Part shown: positions 48,067 to 59,920 of the stretch, one piece after another
Numbering within the stretch: the first letter of the stretch is position 1
How the letters are laid out: each line of letters starts with the position of its first letter
The notes under the pieces: model-generated
Told to the model about the DNA's origin: nothing
The model's database searches: none
What the model saw: the letters and a program-made list of their open reading frames with translations, nothing else
Translations under genes and position numbers: made by a program
DNA from: Diprion similis
Lineage: Eukaryota; Arthropoda; Insecta; Hymenoptera; Diprionidae
Direction of reading: 5' to 3'
Assembly: GCF_021155765.1 (NCBI RefSeq)
Contig: NC_060112.1
Span: forward strand, 26,564,001 to 26,628,000
Length of the DNA stretch: 64,000 nucleotides

Positions 48067-51015
48067 GTACTCAAAAGGCGGCGAGAAAGTGTTTAATCGA
48101 TATTAAAATATCTTGAACTGACCTTGAATCGATTAAAAATTGTTATTTTCATTTTATTTATTCTCGTGCGAACTTCTGCCAATTTTTATCGTAGATATAT
48201 AAACATCAAGGCTTCATTTGGAATGAAGTATATTTCATTACGACGAGTCAAACATCGCAATGCGGTCCAACATTCATGCACCTATCTATATTATATTTAT
48301 ATTACAGTTTAATCTCCAACTGTGAATCGACAATAATTTATTATACATTAAAAATTCGCCAAGTTACAGTTGGCATATGGTCTACGCAGTTATCGGCTTT
48401 AGTACGACTCGAGTAGTATCTATAGTCTTATTTACTCTACTTTACCACCGGCAATGAATTGCGAATATGCAGAGTTGCATTTAGTCTGCTGGTACTTGGA
48501 AAGCGCAGAGGAAGTCCTTCTTGGGTCGCAACTGAATAAGCTTTTCCACGCGTCGTCTGTTTGCACTATTTTAAGGCCGGAATGCACGGAGTCGATGGCA
48601 AGCTATCACGTATCCCAATTAGAATCGTCACTGTTTCTTGGCGTTGAAACGTTGGTGGATTGTACGACTATACGGAGGATCGTGCCAGACGTCATTTCAT
48701 CATATGTATAGCGGAGTGGAAAAATGAATTCACTGCATTTAACACCGCGATTTCTATACGATAACCGTGATTCACTCCTAAGCCAACAAAGATCTTATTT
48801 TCGCAACGATATCACCCTGTAACAGTGCTCGACTTCCTACTTGACCCAGGATTCATGTCTGACCCTCACGCCCTTTTTCACTCGTTTTATAACCGAGTAC
48901 AACTCACTTTCATATCTTATGCTTTGAAGAGTTTTGATTCCACTCGCGGGTAAGCTATTCTTATTCTTCAATGCTTGCTGGTTTGTGGAATTCAATATGG
49001 TGTCGTAGTGTCTCGATGAATTTAATTGGTGGAATGAAAATCTCGGTTAATCAAATTCGAAAGTAGAATTAGTGCAAGTCTGTGATACAATCCTAGAGTA
49101 AGCTCTTCCACTTATCGGGTCACGTTTTATGATTCTAGTAGATAATATCGAAGATATCTGATGACTGTCCAAGCAAAACATGAAATCGCATTTTTCTTGG
49201 TCCTTATACAAACTGATGAGGATAACTCCAACTACATGTATCATAAAATTTGGTGATTTTCATTCGATATCCAAGCGTCAGTTGACGAAATAATGAGCTT
49301 GACGTGAGTAATCAGTCCCTTTTTCGTTACACCTTTACGTAGTTGATGAAAATTCCGGTAAACAAAGACATGCGGTAGAAATGACACGACTGTAATTGAA
49401 GCAGTCAAAGCAAACGTAGTTCAAGAATAAAGTTCAATATCAGTTTGTATAATTCAAACAAAAGATATGAATCTGTAAGTCGACCTTCTGATAATGTGTC
49501 GTATTTAAACTGATTGAATAAACGTTGACTTATCGCTATGGTGTATTTGAAATTGATGTATGGGTCCTTATTTGTTTGAATTGTATATCTTTCTAAGGCG
49601 CCACGAAACATTTGCGCGATAGGCCAACAGTGCTACCTGCGGTTAGCTCTTCTTTCTATAGTCAACACAACAAAACGAACTTTATATCTACGTGGCGTCT
49701 GCTCGCGATCAGTTATTTTGACTTTCAAAAAAAATTTACGATGGCAACAGTTGAGGTTTGTCATAGAAAACGTCATACTCACGGTAATTATTTTTTAAGC
49801 GGGTAACGAGGTTGTGCCGAAAGGCCAGTCTTCACGTTCTACCATCACTCACGTCAAGTAGAATGATGGCGTTAGGCGCCCATCATCATAAAGGGATGAA
49901 TAGTGACATAAAACTGCCCTTAAAAGACTTCTTCTCTCATCTTGATGGATACAGAAATTGATGAATGCCGTGTTACAAATTAGTTCGGAATTATCAAACA
50001 TTCACTTTATTTATTTATTTATTTTTTTCGTTTCGATTTGATTTTATCTGTAGTAATAGAAACTGAATTAGTTTTGCGGATTTAGAATTTACAGTAGAAA
50101 ATATGAATGAGGAAACGACGTAATCAGAATACTTTTCTAAAATCGAGATAAGCAGTCACTCGTAATCAGTTTTATTTATCTCTTTTTTTTGTTTCGCTTC
50201 GCTTGTGCAGTACTCGTTCTGATAAGCGAGATTGAATGTAATACACAGTACATTAACCCATTCGCTTTTTCTTACACCACAGTGTGTATAATCTTGACTA
50301 TCGTTTCTCACGATTTTCTCCAGATATAATGCATATTAAATAATCATTGTCAAGTATGTGAAACCGAGGTGAATTTTTTTGACAAATCGATTGTCGCTAT
50401 ACATTTTGTAGAATAATTCTCACATTGCGTGAAAAAAACGCAAATTTTGAAGAAAAAAAGTAAAAACATGTCAATTTCTGAAATATGTCCAAAACATTTC
50501 AAAATCGTTCGAAGAGTATTTCTTTACTCAAATAAAATCATTTCAAGTTAATATTTTGATTTTAAAGTGAACTGCTTGAAACAACAATATGATTCCTGCA
50601 GTATTGGGATCCGCTCATGCTTGGTATGAATTTAAATGATTTTCAATTTTGTCGTTGAAATGAATAGGGCATAGATCGGAACCGTAAGTGAGTAATTTCT
50701 CTGCGCAATTAAAAACCGCACGATCCGTTCGATTCCCGGTTAAGTGTAGAAAATCGGCGAAGATGATGATCAGGATGGTCTCGAGTGGCGGAGGTTTTGA
50801 AGACGCGAGTCGCCGGCGGCAGTGGTGAAGTTTATTTCTGCGAATACGTACGTACGTATGCCGACCTATAAAATTTCGCAGCTGCCGGCTGGTGTATTCG
50901 CGAAGGTAAAAATGCGAAGGAGGAAAACGACGGCCGACGGTGAGTTTGCAAACGTCCGGCGAAGCTGACCTACCTAGGATCGAGACCGGCATGCACCGTC
51001 GTCGTCTCGACATCA
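48067..51015. other. AT-rich region, no gene seen
   Basis: No conserved exon or clear repeat element found. From about 50750 GC and CpG rise into the promoter region described next. A minus-strand ORF of 133 codons (50615-51016) starts MMSRRRRCMPVSI and meets a GTAGGT donor-like site after 15 codons; it overlaps the plus-strand promoter and is not called. Confidence 0.4.
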
Positions 51016-51048
51016 TATAACAGAGCTGCTACTCGCGAGCGATCAGTC
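51016..51048 (+). promoter_or_regulatory. TATA plus initiator core promoter
   Basis: TATAA at 51016-51020 is followed by TCAGTC (51043-51048), a match to the insect initiator (TCAGTY), with the initiator A at 51045. The 29-base spacing is the standard TATA-to-start distance. The surrounding 300 bp are CpG-rich. Start site inferred at 51045. Confidence 0.55.
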
Positions 51049-51472
51049 ACTCGCCGAACCCGCGTCGCACCGTGCAGCACAATCGCCGATTGAGCCAGAT
51101 ACCTCGGCGCACACACACAATCGACAACAATAACAACAATTTGCAACACCGCAAAACCGCGCGACGGAAGCCAAAGCGAGTCTGCAGTCCGCAGTTTGGA
51201 TCGTCGTCGCGACGAGTTTCGCGCGGGAAACGCGAATAAGCTCGTCGCTCGAGTCGTGGGGTTGTTGCTGGTGTTTTTATTGCGATTTTTCTTTCTTCTT
51301 CTGCTTCTTTTTTCCCGTTTTCTTCTCAACGGTAACTATCAATCCCACGAAATACACGTCGGGGAAACAATTTGCGGTTTTCTATTTTTATTGCAATTTT
51401 TGCAATATTCTATAGAACAGAAGAGGGAACGAACTTTGGGAATACTCAGTTTTGTACGGGAAAATCTGAGCT
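51045..51472 (+). other. ATG-poor 5' leader
   Basis: From the inferred start no ATG was seen for about 285 bases (51045-51330), as expected for a 5' UTR. A GTAACT at 51331 could be a donor for an upstream-leader intron; otherwise the leader runs on to the ATG at 51473. An open frame through part of it has no ATG and is Leu/Phe-rich from a T-rich stretch, so it is not coding. Confidence 0.45.
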
Positions 51473-51635
51473 ATGGAAGCTGCCGGTATTTCCATCATCT
51501 CTCCGTCGGCACTTGCCGATGTCGCAGCTTCTCCGAGTCGGAGATCGAGGAAGACGAGTCTGAAAATGGGAAAAAATCCAGCTACGGGGAACAAGATCCA
51601 TGCGGAAGAACAAATTGTTAAAGAAAGAAAAAACT
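51473..51635 (+). CDS. Candidate first coding exon, unrecognised basic N-terminus
   Basis: ATG at 51473 has a favourable context (G at -3, G at +4) and an in-frame TGA two codons upstream, so it is a genuine start if translated. It opens 54 codons: MEAAGISIISPSALADVAAS, then PSRRSRKTSLKMGKN and IHAEEQIVKERKN. The stretch ends at a consensus donor (ACT|GTGAGT) in phase 1; without splicing it stops two codons later. It sits 430 bases downstream of a TATA/initiator pair. The basic SRRSRK stretch could be a nuclear signal. No family was recognised, and the next exon was not identified, so the gene may continue beyond the window. Confidence 0.42.
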
Positions 51636-52644
51636 GTGAGTAAATATAATGAGATGCACGTTTTTGCACATTGGTATACACGTAATTTATGGATATGTAT
51701 TTGCTCGTCACGTACGCTGATGTGTTAACAAATCAAACCGGATGATCCGACCTTTCGGACCCTCGGAACCGTCGACGATCTATCGAGCGAATCACCGTCT
51801 CCGGAGTGTTTGCAAATTTTAATATATTCGTTTCTACGTGGTCTTCTTTTTTCCAGTACGGTCGAAAACCGGTTTCAAAAACGCATTTTTCGCCTAATCA
51901 TTGTTTACATAATTTACACAGAGATGAGGATTCGTAAATTTGTGGGATAACATTCTTCTCGTTCTTCGAATAATTTCCGTGCATCGTTGAGAATTATTCT
52001 TTTGCGGTCGGTCAAACGAGACGCGTGTTTTTTTGTTTTTTTTTCATCCAATAAATAAAGTGTTGAAATTTTTCTTGGCGAATCTGTCTATAAATATAGA
52101 AGTAGAAACGATGATGCATGTCTTGATTCCAAAGTATTCGATGCGAAACTGACGTTTCACTTACAACGTTCTTTCTACACTATATAGTACAATAAAATGA
52201 AATACAATGAGAGCAAATATTATCACAGACAATTTATTTAGTCGATGATGCCTTTTGTTAAACAATATGGAATCTCGGACTCGTTGCGTTTACTTTCGGC
52301 AGCACATTTTTATATTTGACAAATGATAGCCAAGTTCAAGTCGATTTTACAAATCAATGCACACCGCTGCCCCGTCTTTGTTTTCAGGGTTAATGTAATG
52401 TTATAACGGTCACGCAGTTGCAGGACGCCGTCGACAGATGGCGCCGTGTCTCAAGCTTTTGGTGGTTTAAATTGTCAGACGTTAGCCGTGATTCGGCAAC
52501 TTGAATTTCTTCCAATTCGGAAATTACGAGTAGTAAGAAAAATTTCGTTCGCTGAAATTGATCGCAATTAATTTAACTAGGTCATTTATAGCGATTCGTT
52601 TGCATTGCAAAATTTTCACTATTATACCTAGACCGGTTTTCTTT

Positions 52645-53235
52645 TTAGCTTTTTTTTTCTCTTTTACGCACCCTTCGAAGACTTAGTTCTTAGCCTCAAA
52701 CGAAGCCTCGTGAAACCGGAACTCCGTGGCGAAATTCTATACGGTTTAAATTTTTCGAACACTCTAACCGAAATGTCTCAAAAACTATACAAGACTGAAA
52801 GCTGTTTTTGGTTTTATTTTGTAGATAATCAAATTTTCTATAAAAAAAAAAGGTCGAGATTGTATTTGTATCAGCTTAGAACACGGGCGAGATAAAAATT
52901 TACAAGGTAATAAGCTACAATCTTTATTCGTTTATTTGATGCACTCAACTTTAAACGTCTACATCGAATACAAGATGAATATTTAGGTGTATAGTGCAGT
53001 GTCTCGGCCTTTTTTTTTTATAGAAAATTTGATTATGTACAAACTGAAATATAAAACAGCTTTCCAAATTGCACAATTTTCGAGATATTTCGGTTAGAGC
53101 GTCTGAAAAATTCAAACTCATCGAATCACCTTTTAGAATTTGACTACATTTTATTACTGATTTCCGGTTTCACTAGACTTTGTTTAAGGCTAGAAACTAA
53201 ATTTTTGAAAGGTACGTAAGAATAAAAAAAAAAGT
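52645..53235. repeat. Large foldback element with about 220-bp arms
   Basis: Left arm features, in order: TTAGTTCTTAGCCTCAAACG, GTGAAACCGGAA, TCTAACCGAAATGTCTC, AGCTGTTTT, TAATCAAATTTTCTATAAAA. The right arm carries their inverses in reverse order: TATAGAAAATTTGATTA, AAAACAGCTT, GAGATATTTCGGTTAGA, TTCCGGTTTCAC, AAGGCTAGAAACTAA. The spacer is about 150 bp. No ORF of note. Confidence 0.8.
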
Positions 53236-56200
53236 TAAATGTTTTTAAATTAGATGTTTTAAAATTAAATAGATAAACATTACACTAGCGCTCTGATATT
53301 TAAACTCTCGAATCGAACAGTGAAATCATTCGATTCGTACTAGCTTGCTACTGCTTAAATAAAAACTGCAAAAATCGTCATTCTACACGTATATTCAGCC
53401 CGAATGGATTAGCATTCACGGTTGAAGTTCATCGCGAAAACCGGTCGATGAACACGTGATACAGTGGTTAGAAACTCGTGACGGTTTGCCGATACAAGGA
53501 AGGATCTCTAAAACGTAATTATACCCCCCCCCCCCCCTCCCTCGACCGCTTCGCCAAAAAGAAAACATGACATGCATATCACGAATTGAATTCAAGAAGG
53601 ATCAAAATTGGGGAATTTCCTATAGATCTTCTGTCAGAATGATATATCAACTATGACATTAAACTTTCAGCAGCTCAGAGCGGATATGATTGTTATATAC
53701 AAGATTTTGGTCGCGCAATATTCGAGTGGACAGCAACCCTAAACGGAGAACTTGTCCGGCTCATCGACCCGAGAGCATTTCTCTTGGCGCCGAAAAGAAA
53801 GTCGGATTTCATGATCCGTTGACTGTTATAATGTTCCTGATCGCGTTAGCCAGGCTTCAGTTCATGATTTTGTTATTAATTTTCCACGCATCACGATCAG
53901 TGCGATATTCCGCTAATGACATTAGATAGCAATTAGACACGCTACTGCATTTTATTAGATGTCACACGGATTGTTACGATGCTGTTTCAAGGACATCCTG
54001 AGGGTGACTTAACAGTTGTTATAACTTTTAAAAATTACTTTTACCAAGCCATTTTTGCGAATATCGTTGTGCAATTCGAAAATCGGCAGCCTTGTGACAG
54101 AGAGGAAATAAGGGATGAGAGAGAAATAAGGAAAACACGTTGTTACAGAATTTTAGGAAGTGACGACTGCTACACGAATAACGAAATCGAATTATCACTA
54201 TATTATCGCTTTCTGTTTATCCGTTGTAATAATCGCAATAAATTTTCCATGTCCCACGTTCTTGTGATTTGACGTCATCGGAAGATTGCTTGGAACTAAT
54301 TTATTCGATTTGCTTGAAACCGTATTGACTAAAATAACTCATCGCTTTAACCTTTCTTAGCGGAATAAGTTTTTTCTGTTTTTTTTTTTTTTTTTTTTTT
54401 AGCAAATTTTAGATAAGTAAATATAAACAATCGTCGATGATTACGTTTCAAAGGGTACATTTCGTTTCTCTTTTTAACTCTGCTTTTGAACTTTGGTTTA
54501 GGTTAATCGGGTTACGAAATTACTATTGATAAAACGTTGAACGATTAATTATCTTGCTTTCCAACCATTGTCGGTTTATCTATCAACCTCATCATTGAGG
54601 TTTATCTATTTGATTATCTTCGTCAATAGTTATGCGGCTTTGAACTCTGCAGCGTATCGATAGAACCGAGAATGAGTAAATTGGCGGGCGAATCGGCAAC
54701 TTCGAAAAAAAAAATTTCAACTTGTATTTACTTTTTCCTAAATTTCAGAAATCTTGGTGGACGTATAATTCGCGTATTTTTATCGAATCTAAATTACTTA
54801 CACAAATTTCCAGATTCACAGTCAGTATAGACAAAACTTAATCAAGAATTGTCTAAAATATATTTCAACCGAAATTACAAACGTGTTGGAAATAATATAA
54901 ATGTCTTTCCTTGTTACTCGTATTTTGTTTTTTCAAACACCATCCGATTAATCCATTAATTCGCTATTATAGTCGCAGATTAAGTCAAAGACGATCAAGA
55001 TGAGAATAAAGTTCGGTCTGAAATATTTTAAGCCATCTTGTAATTACGCCCATACAAGGCTAACAATAAGCCGCATTTAGATTAATGAATTGCTGAATAA
55101 TTGAAGGCCACGTAAAATTTGCCGGACAATTTGCACGCCGAGTACAATATTCACGTGTTATCTATACGGCTCGGGTATCAATGATATCAGTCACTTTTCT
55201 AATGATCCGGGATTTAGAAGGATTTTTCATCAGATCATCAGGCCTGCACTCGATCTTCAACGACAATTACTCTAACATCATAGGATCTCCTTATCTTTAC
55301 TTCCATATCTCATTCACGATGTAAATAAGTACTCGGGTATTCGACGCTTTATTTACTACTGTTTTCACGTTTCTGTGAATTACAAGTTTCGGTCAAAGAT
55401 CACGTGACCAATGCTCTTCGAATAGTTTCAAACTTTTCCGAGTGAATTTTTGTCCCATCTGTGACGAGGAAAATTTTTGCAATCGACGAAACATACTTTG
55501 AGTGAAAATGATTTGTCAAAAAAGTTTTCGACACGTATCTCACGACGAGCATTCTTTCGTGCATAATTTATTTTGCAATGAAGTTACGCAATCGCACGAG
55601 AATGTTGCAGAAAAAATTTTTATCTGCTGCTGCAAAAAATACCTGAGCTCATTTTTTTTGGAGTTTTATCAAGGGCGTTTATAACAGGTGAACCGTTTTA
55701 TAATACGATGCACAATGAAAAACAGTTGAATAAAGTCAGCGTGTATATTTTTTATTCATTTTCACCAGACTGTTTAAAGAACTGAAGAAAAGTCTGAGGC
55801 TTTTGTAATTCCTTGGACGACAAGATATGACTTTCGAGAAGTTCGTCGGTGTTGATTGATACCCAATGTCGGGAATCTGAATGGGAAACAATATTGAATA
55901 TCAGATTATATAAACAGTGAACAATAAACGACTGTTTAATTTGTCATTTTTATCGTTATTATCCAAGTATGCCAGACGCAAGCGACGATGTGCATTTGAG
56001 TTATCTCAAACGAGACAAAACACTCGTATTTCATACTGCAAATAAACAAATAATATTTTCAAGCTGATGACAAACAGCTGTCATGGTTATAAATATTAAA
56101 AGATGATTATGGCAATTCTTTACTCTGCGGTATTTCTTCTCTGAAGCAAGCCTCAATGTTTCTTCAAGGTGAGAATCTATTTCAATTCAGGATTACAATT

Positions 56201-57379
56201 ATAAACAATTGGTGAAATTTTATCTGAACTCGATTGTCTGCTTGGAGTTTTCTGTAAAACTCGACGACGAATTATAGTCTTACAATAACAGTTAGTGAAT
56301 TGTAAATATCAAATCCAACATTTTTTACAACATAAGTTTGAATGAGCTATTTTCTTTAGAAGACAAGACATTATCGCTACCTCGCCATTGTTTTGCACAA
56401 ACGAAACTTCCTTATCGTCGGATTATTGCTCAGCGTTTGCAAGATGGATTATAAGATTTTTATAAGATTCTGAGTTTAAATACTTTGGCAAATACAGCAG
56501 GAGTGACAAGTCTACAACCGCTGAGCCAGGTGGATTTACTTTTGACATTGCTCGAGTCATTTCCGCATTTTTGCTAATTTATCCTCATATTCATTTCTCA
56601 TATTATAGCATTTCGCGAACGCCTGCAGTCACTATACCTTATTACTAGGTCCCAGATAAATATGTACCTAATAATAATTAATGTCAAACCAAAGTGTGTT
56701 TGCTAATTTTTATTCCATATTTTACTTTTTCAAGCTTATATTATATGCACATATTTTATAATTTCGAATACACGTTTATCCAAGCCGTACTTATTACAAT
56801 ATTCGGTTTCTGCTGCGCCATAAAACTGCATCAGCTGGTTTTGTTCAATACAATTTCGCAGCTAAACTGAATCTTGAATGCGCGCGCCGCGAGGCAGCAT
56901 TTCGAATTTGGAACGATTCGAAAATGGAACGCGTCGCGCTTTCCTTTCTCTGCAGTATCTAGCATTTATTATTTAGTCGTGGCACCCAAATCGCGAATTT
57001 GATTGAACGAAACAAGCGACATTCGCTGGCGAAATCGAACCCTTGCCACGTCTACCAACATATAAAATGAGAAAGGAACCGTTATGCAACGAGCGCAGGA
57101 ATTATCAATTTTCTCATTTCTCCCCTGCGACTGCGTAAAATCGATCGTTGTGGTTATACTTATAATTTTACACAGCACGATAGAATTTGCAAGTCAGGCG
57201 TAAAAGTTAGATGGAAGTGAATTCGACTGACAATAAACAACACGTTCATTATTCCAGTTCCCAGAATCTGCTACGCGTTCGTCAATTTCAATTCTGACGG
57301 AAAAGACGCGACGAGACTGATTCTGATGTTTCGATGGTGCGTATGGAAAGCACAACGTGTAATCGGAGATCGGACAGCC

Positions 57380-57420
57380 GCGAATATATAAAAGGAAACG
57401 CTCGTTTGCCGAAGTTTACC
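57380..57420 (+). promoter_or_regulatory. Possible TATA box
   Basis: TATATAAAAGG at 57385-57395 is an excellent TATA match within a GC-richer patch. No clear initiator or coding exon follows, so its use as a promoter is uncertain. Confidence 0.2.
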
Positions 57421-57801
57421 GAGCTCTGGCATGGCGCCGAGTTTATTACGAGTTTCAGACTTGTGCGAAAATCACTGTGTACGTGCCTTGCGGCTGGTGA
57501 CGTGACGCCGGTGATCATCAACCCCCCACGTTTCCGAACGCTGACCCATCCGGAATAAACCTTCATTATATACGCATAGATATGAATATACATCGTAAGG
57601 ATGGTATCGATCAAACAAGACGGGATGAAGATTTGTCACGGCAGTGTGACGTCATAATTGCATGCTCTTCAAACTTTCATATTTATTATCACGATCATCT
57701 CGATTTAAGCTTAAATCAGTTACGATGATTCATCCCGCAATCAAGACCACCGATATGCAATAGAAGATTTTTTCAAACATCGTTACGTGATTTACGTCTC
57801 A

Positions 57802-58231
57802 CAAGGGTGGTGTCCCAAGTCGATACCTTCGATTTGATTTCTTTGGTAATATTTTATAGTAGACTAAAAACTAGGTGACAAGTTTTTTTTTCATCTGCCG
57901 TTAATCACTTTAAGGGGGTGAAAACTACTTTCAAAGACGGGCACCCAACGGGGTGTATTTTTAATGAACTTGATGGATTTGAATGAAACCAGCCCTGAAA
58001 TGTTTATATTGATTAATAAAACAATTCAGCTTTTAGTTTTATTCAAATACATCAAACGCGTGAAGTAATCATCGAATCCCGTTGGGTGCTCATCTTTGGG
58101 GGTCGTTTTCACCCCCTTGAAGTGTTTAATGGCAGATAAGAAAAAACACCTGTCGCTTAGTTTTTAGACTACTATGACATATTGCAAAAGAAATTAAATC
58201 GGAGACATCGACTTAGTGATCGATATCTTCC
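57802..58231. repeat. Foldback element with about 190-bp arms
   Basis: Left arm: AGTAGACTAAAAACTAGGTG, ATCTGCCGTTAATCACTT, AAGGGGGTGAAAAC, GCACCCAACGGGGT. Right arm in inverse: CCCGTTGGGTGC, GTTTTCACCCCCTTGAAGTG, TTAATGGCAGAT, TTAGTTTTTAGACTACT. Outer flanks still pair weakly. The spacer is about 100 bp. No ORF. Confidence 0.85.
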
Positions 58232-59613
58232 TTGTTAGTGAATACAAGAAAATTACGAAAATAACAAAAGAATGACGGTCAAAAATCTGTTATCATAATT
58301 TTTCTGTCTTATCATGAAGTGGACACTACATTATATTGACGTTAGTCGAGACTCTGATTTTCTGTAACGGCTCACTGTTACATTACAGTCCCAGTATTCT
58401 TTACGAGATCTTACAACTCGACGTTGGTAAATATGTTTTTCCACACAATTTGAGATTTCGTTTCACCTCAATGTAATGATCATCGCGCAATCACATGAGA
58501 TACACATCTTTTGTGTGTAATCAGTGCCGCAGAGTCTCGACGCCCTAAGGTATATAGGATAACCATAATATCTTGTAATCACGACGCTCTTTTATAATTA
58601 TCAAATGAAAAACAAGTATCGTGTTAAATGATGCAATATTGAGACGATGGTTACGAAAATCTCAAGTGCAATATTTTACACGAAACACTTGTTGTAGTCT
58701 TCCTCAAGGTGTACATATTGTAACCGTTGACTTGATTTCATTGTAATCCCTTTTACGAAAACAGTCATATATTATGATACATGGTCACGTGGCCCGATAA
58801 GACATCAAGTAGTTGAACCACTTTTGGTCTCCTTTGGGTATATTTCGCACGGGGATTTGTTTCCAAGGATTTTGCCAGTCAGAAAATGGAGTCAACAACA
58901 TTTCACTCATGTCGTGCAGGTGAATTATCCCGAAAACAAAACTCTACGATAAATATTAAAAGGACTCTTGATGCATCGCGCACGGTACTGTAACAAAGTC
59001 TGATATTTCATAAAGAGAGGAAATTCAATTGCGGATTTTTCCACCGTCGATTACACGAGCAATCGGGTGACTAGGATATACGGAGTGCGTATTTAATTTG
59101 CGGTGAGAAAAACGCACTTTGGTTGAGACAGAGAAGAGAGAAAGAAGAAACGAACCATCTGGTCGGCAGCCAACGCCACAAGCATTCGCGGTCGTTCATC
59201 GCATCGCGAACTTGACCCACCGTCGGTGTGCATGACATATATTTATATAACTTGTTTCGCTTCCTCTGCCTTCTCTCTCTCTTTCGACCACGTGGCAAAC
59301 GACGACTCACAATCAGAGGGACGGAACGAAACGGTGCCGGTATTATCGCGGCATGAAAGAACGACGTCAAATAATAAAACCCATATTCCGCAACGATGTG
59401 CGATGTTAAGCATATTTCTGCGATGTGACATGTGAGCCATACTTGTTAACGGCGTATCAAGAATGATTCCAGTCCAGCTGGAAAGTATAACTTATATTCG
59501 TTATCCAGGGAGTCGAGAATCAGTCACGAATCGTAACTACATAATTAGAAGAAAAAGAAAAATGACTGTTTAATCAAACGTATAATGTTCTTTCAGTACG
59601 TTCAGGTGTTCAT

Positions 59614-59920
59614 TAATCCTTTCAGTCACACGTTATTTTGCTGAGTCAACTTTTACAACAAGACAGTTTCCTGTATTTTTGAGGTTGCTGATTACGAGTC
59701 TGATATTAATTTTCAAAAATTCAAGATGGCGGATCCAATATGGCACACGAAAAGCTCAGCTTTAATCAAATCCGGTCACCATACCGAATGTCTAAAGTCT
59801 GATTTCAGATTCGTAATAAACGACCTCAAAAACTTCCGAACAAAGTTTTTCTCCCGATTCTATGGAATTCGAAGTTTTCATCCACCCTATTGAATCCGCC
59901 ATCTTGAAAGTTGATGTACC
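59614..59920. repeat. Family C relative with internal inverted repeat
   Basis: Begins TAATCCTTTCAGTCACACG, matching the 5405 terminus, and carries ATTCAAGATGGCGGATCC near 59719 mirrored by GAATCCGCCATCTTGAA near 59892. The right terminus corresponding to 5712 was not found, so the copy is probably truncated. Confidence 0.55.
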
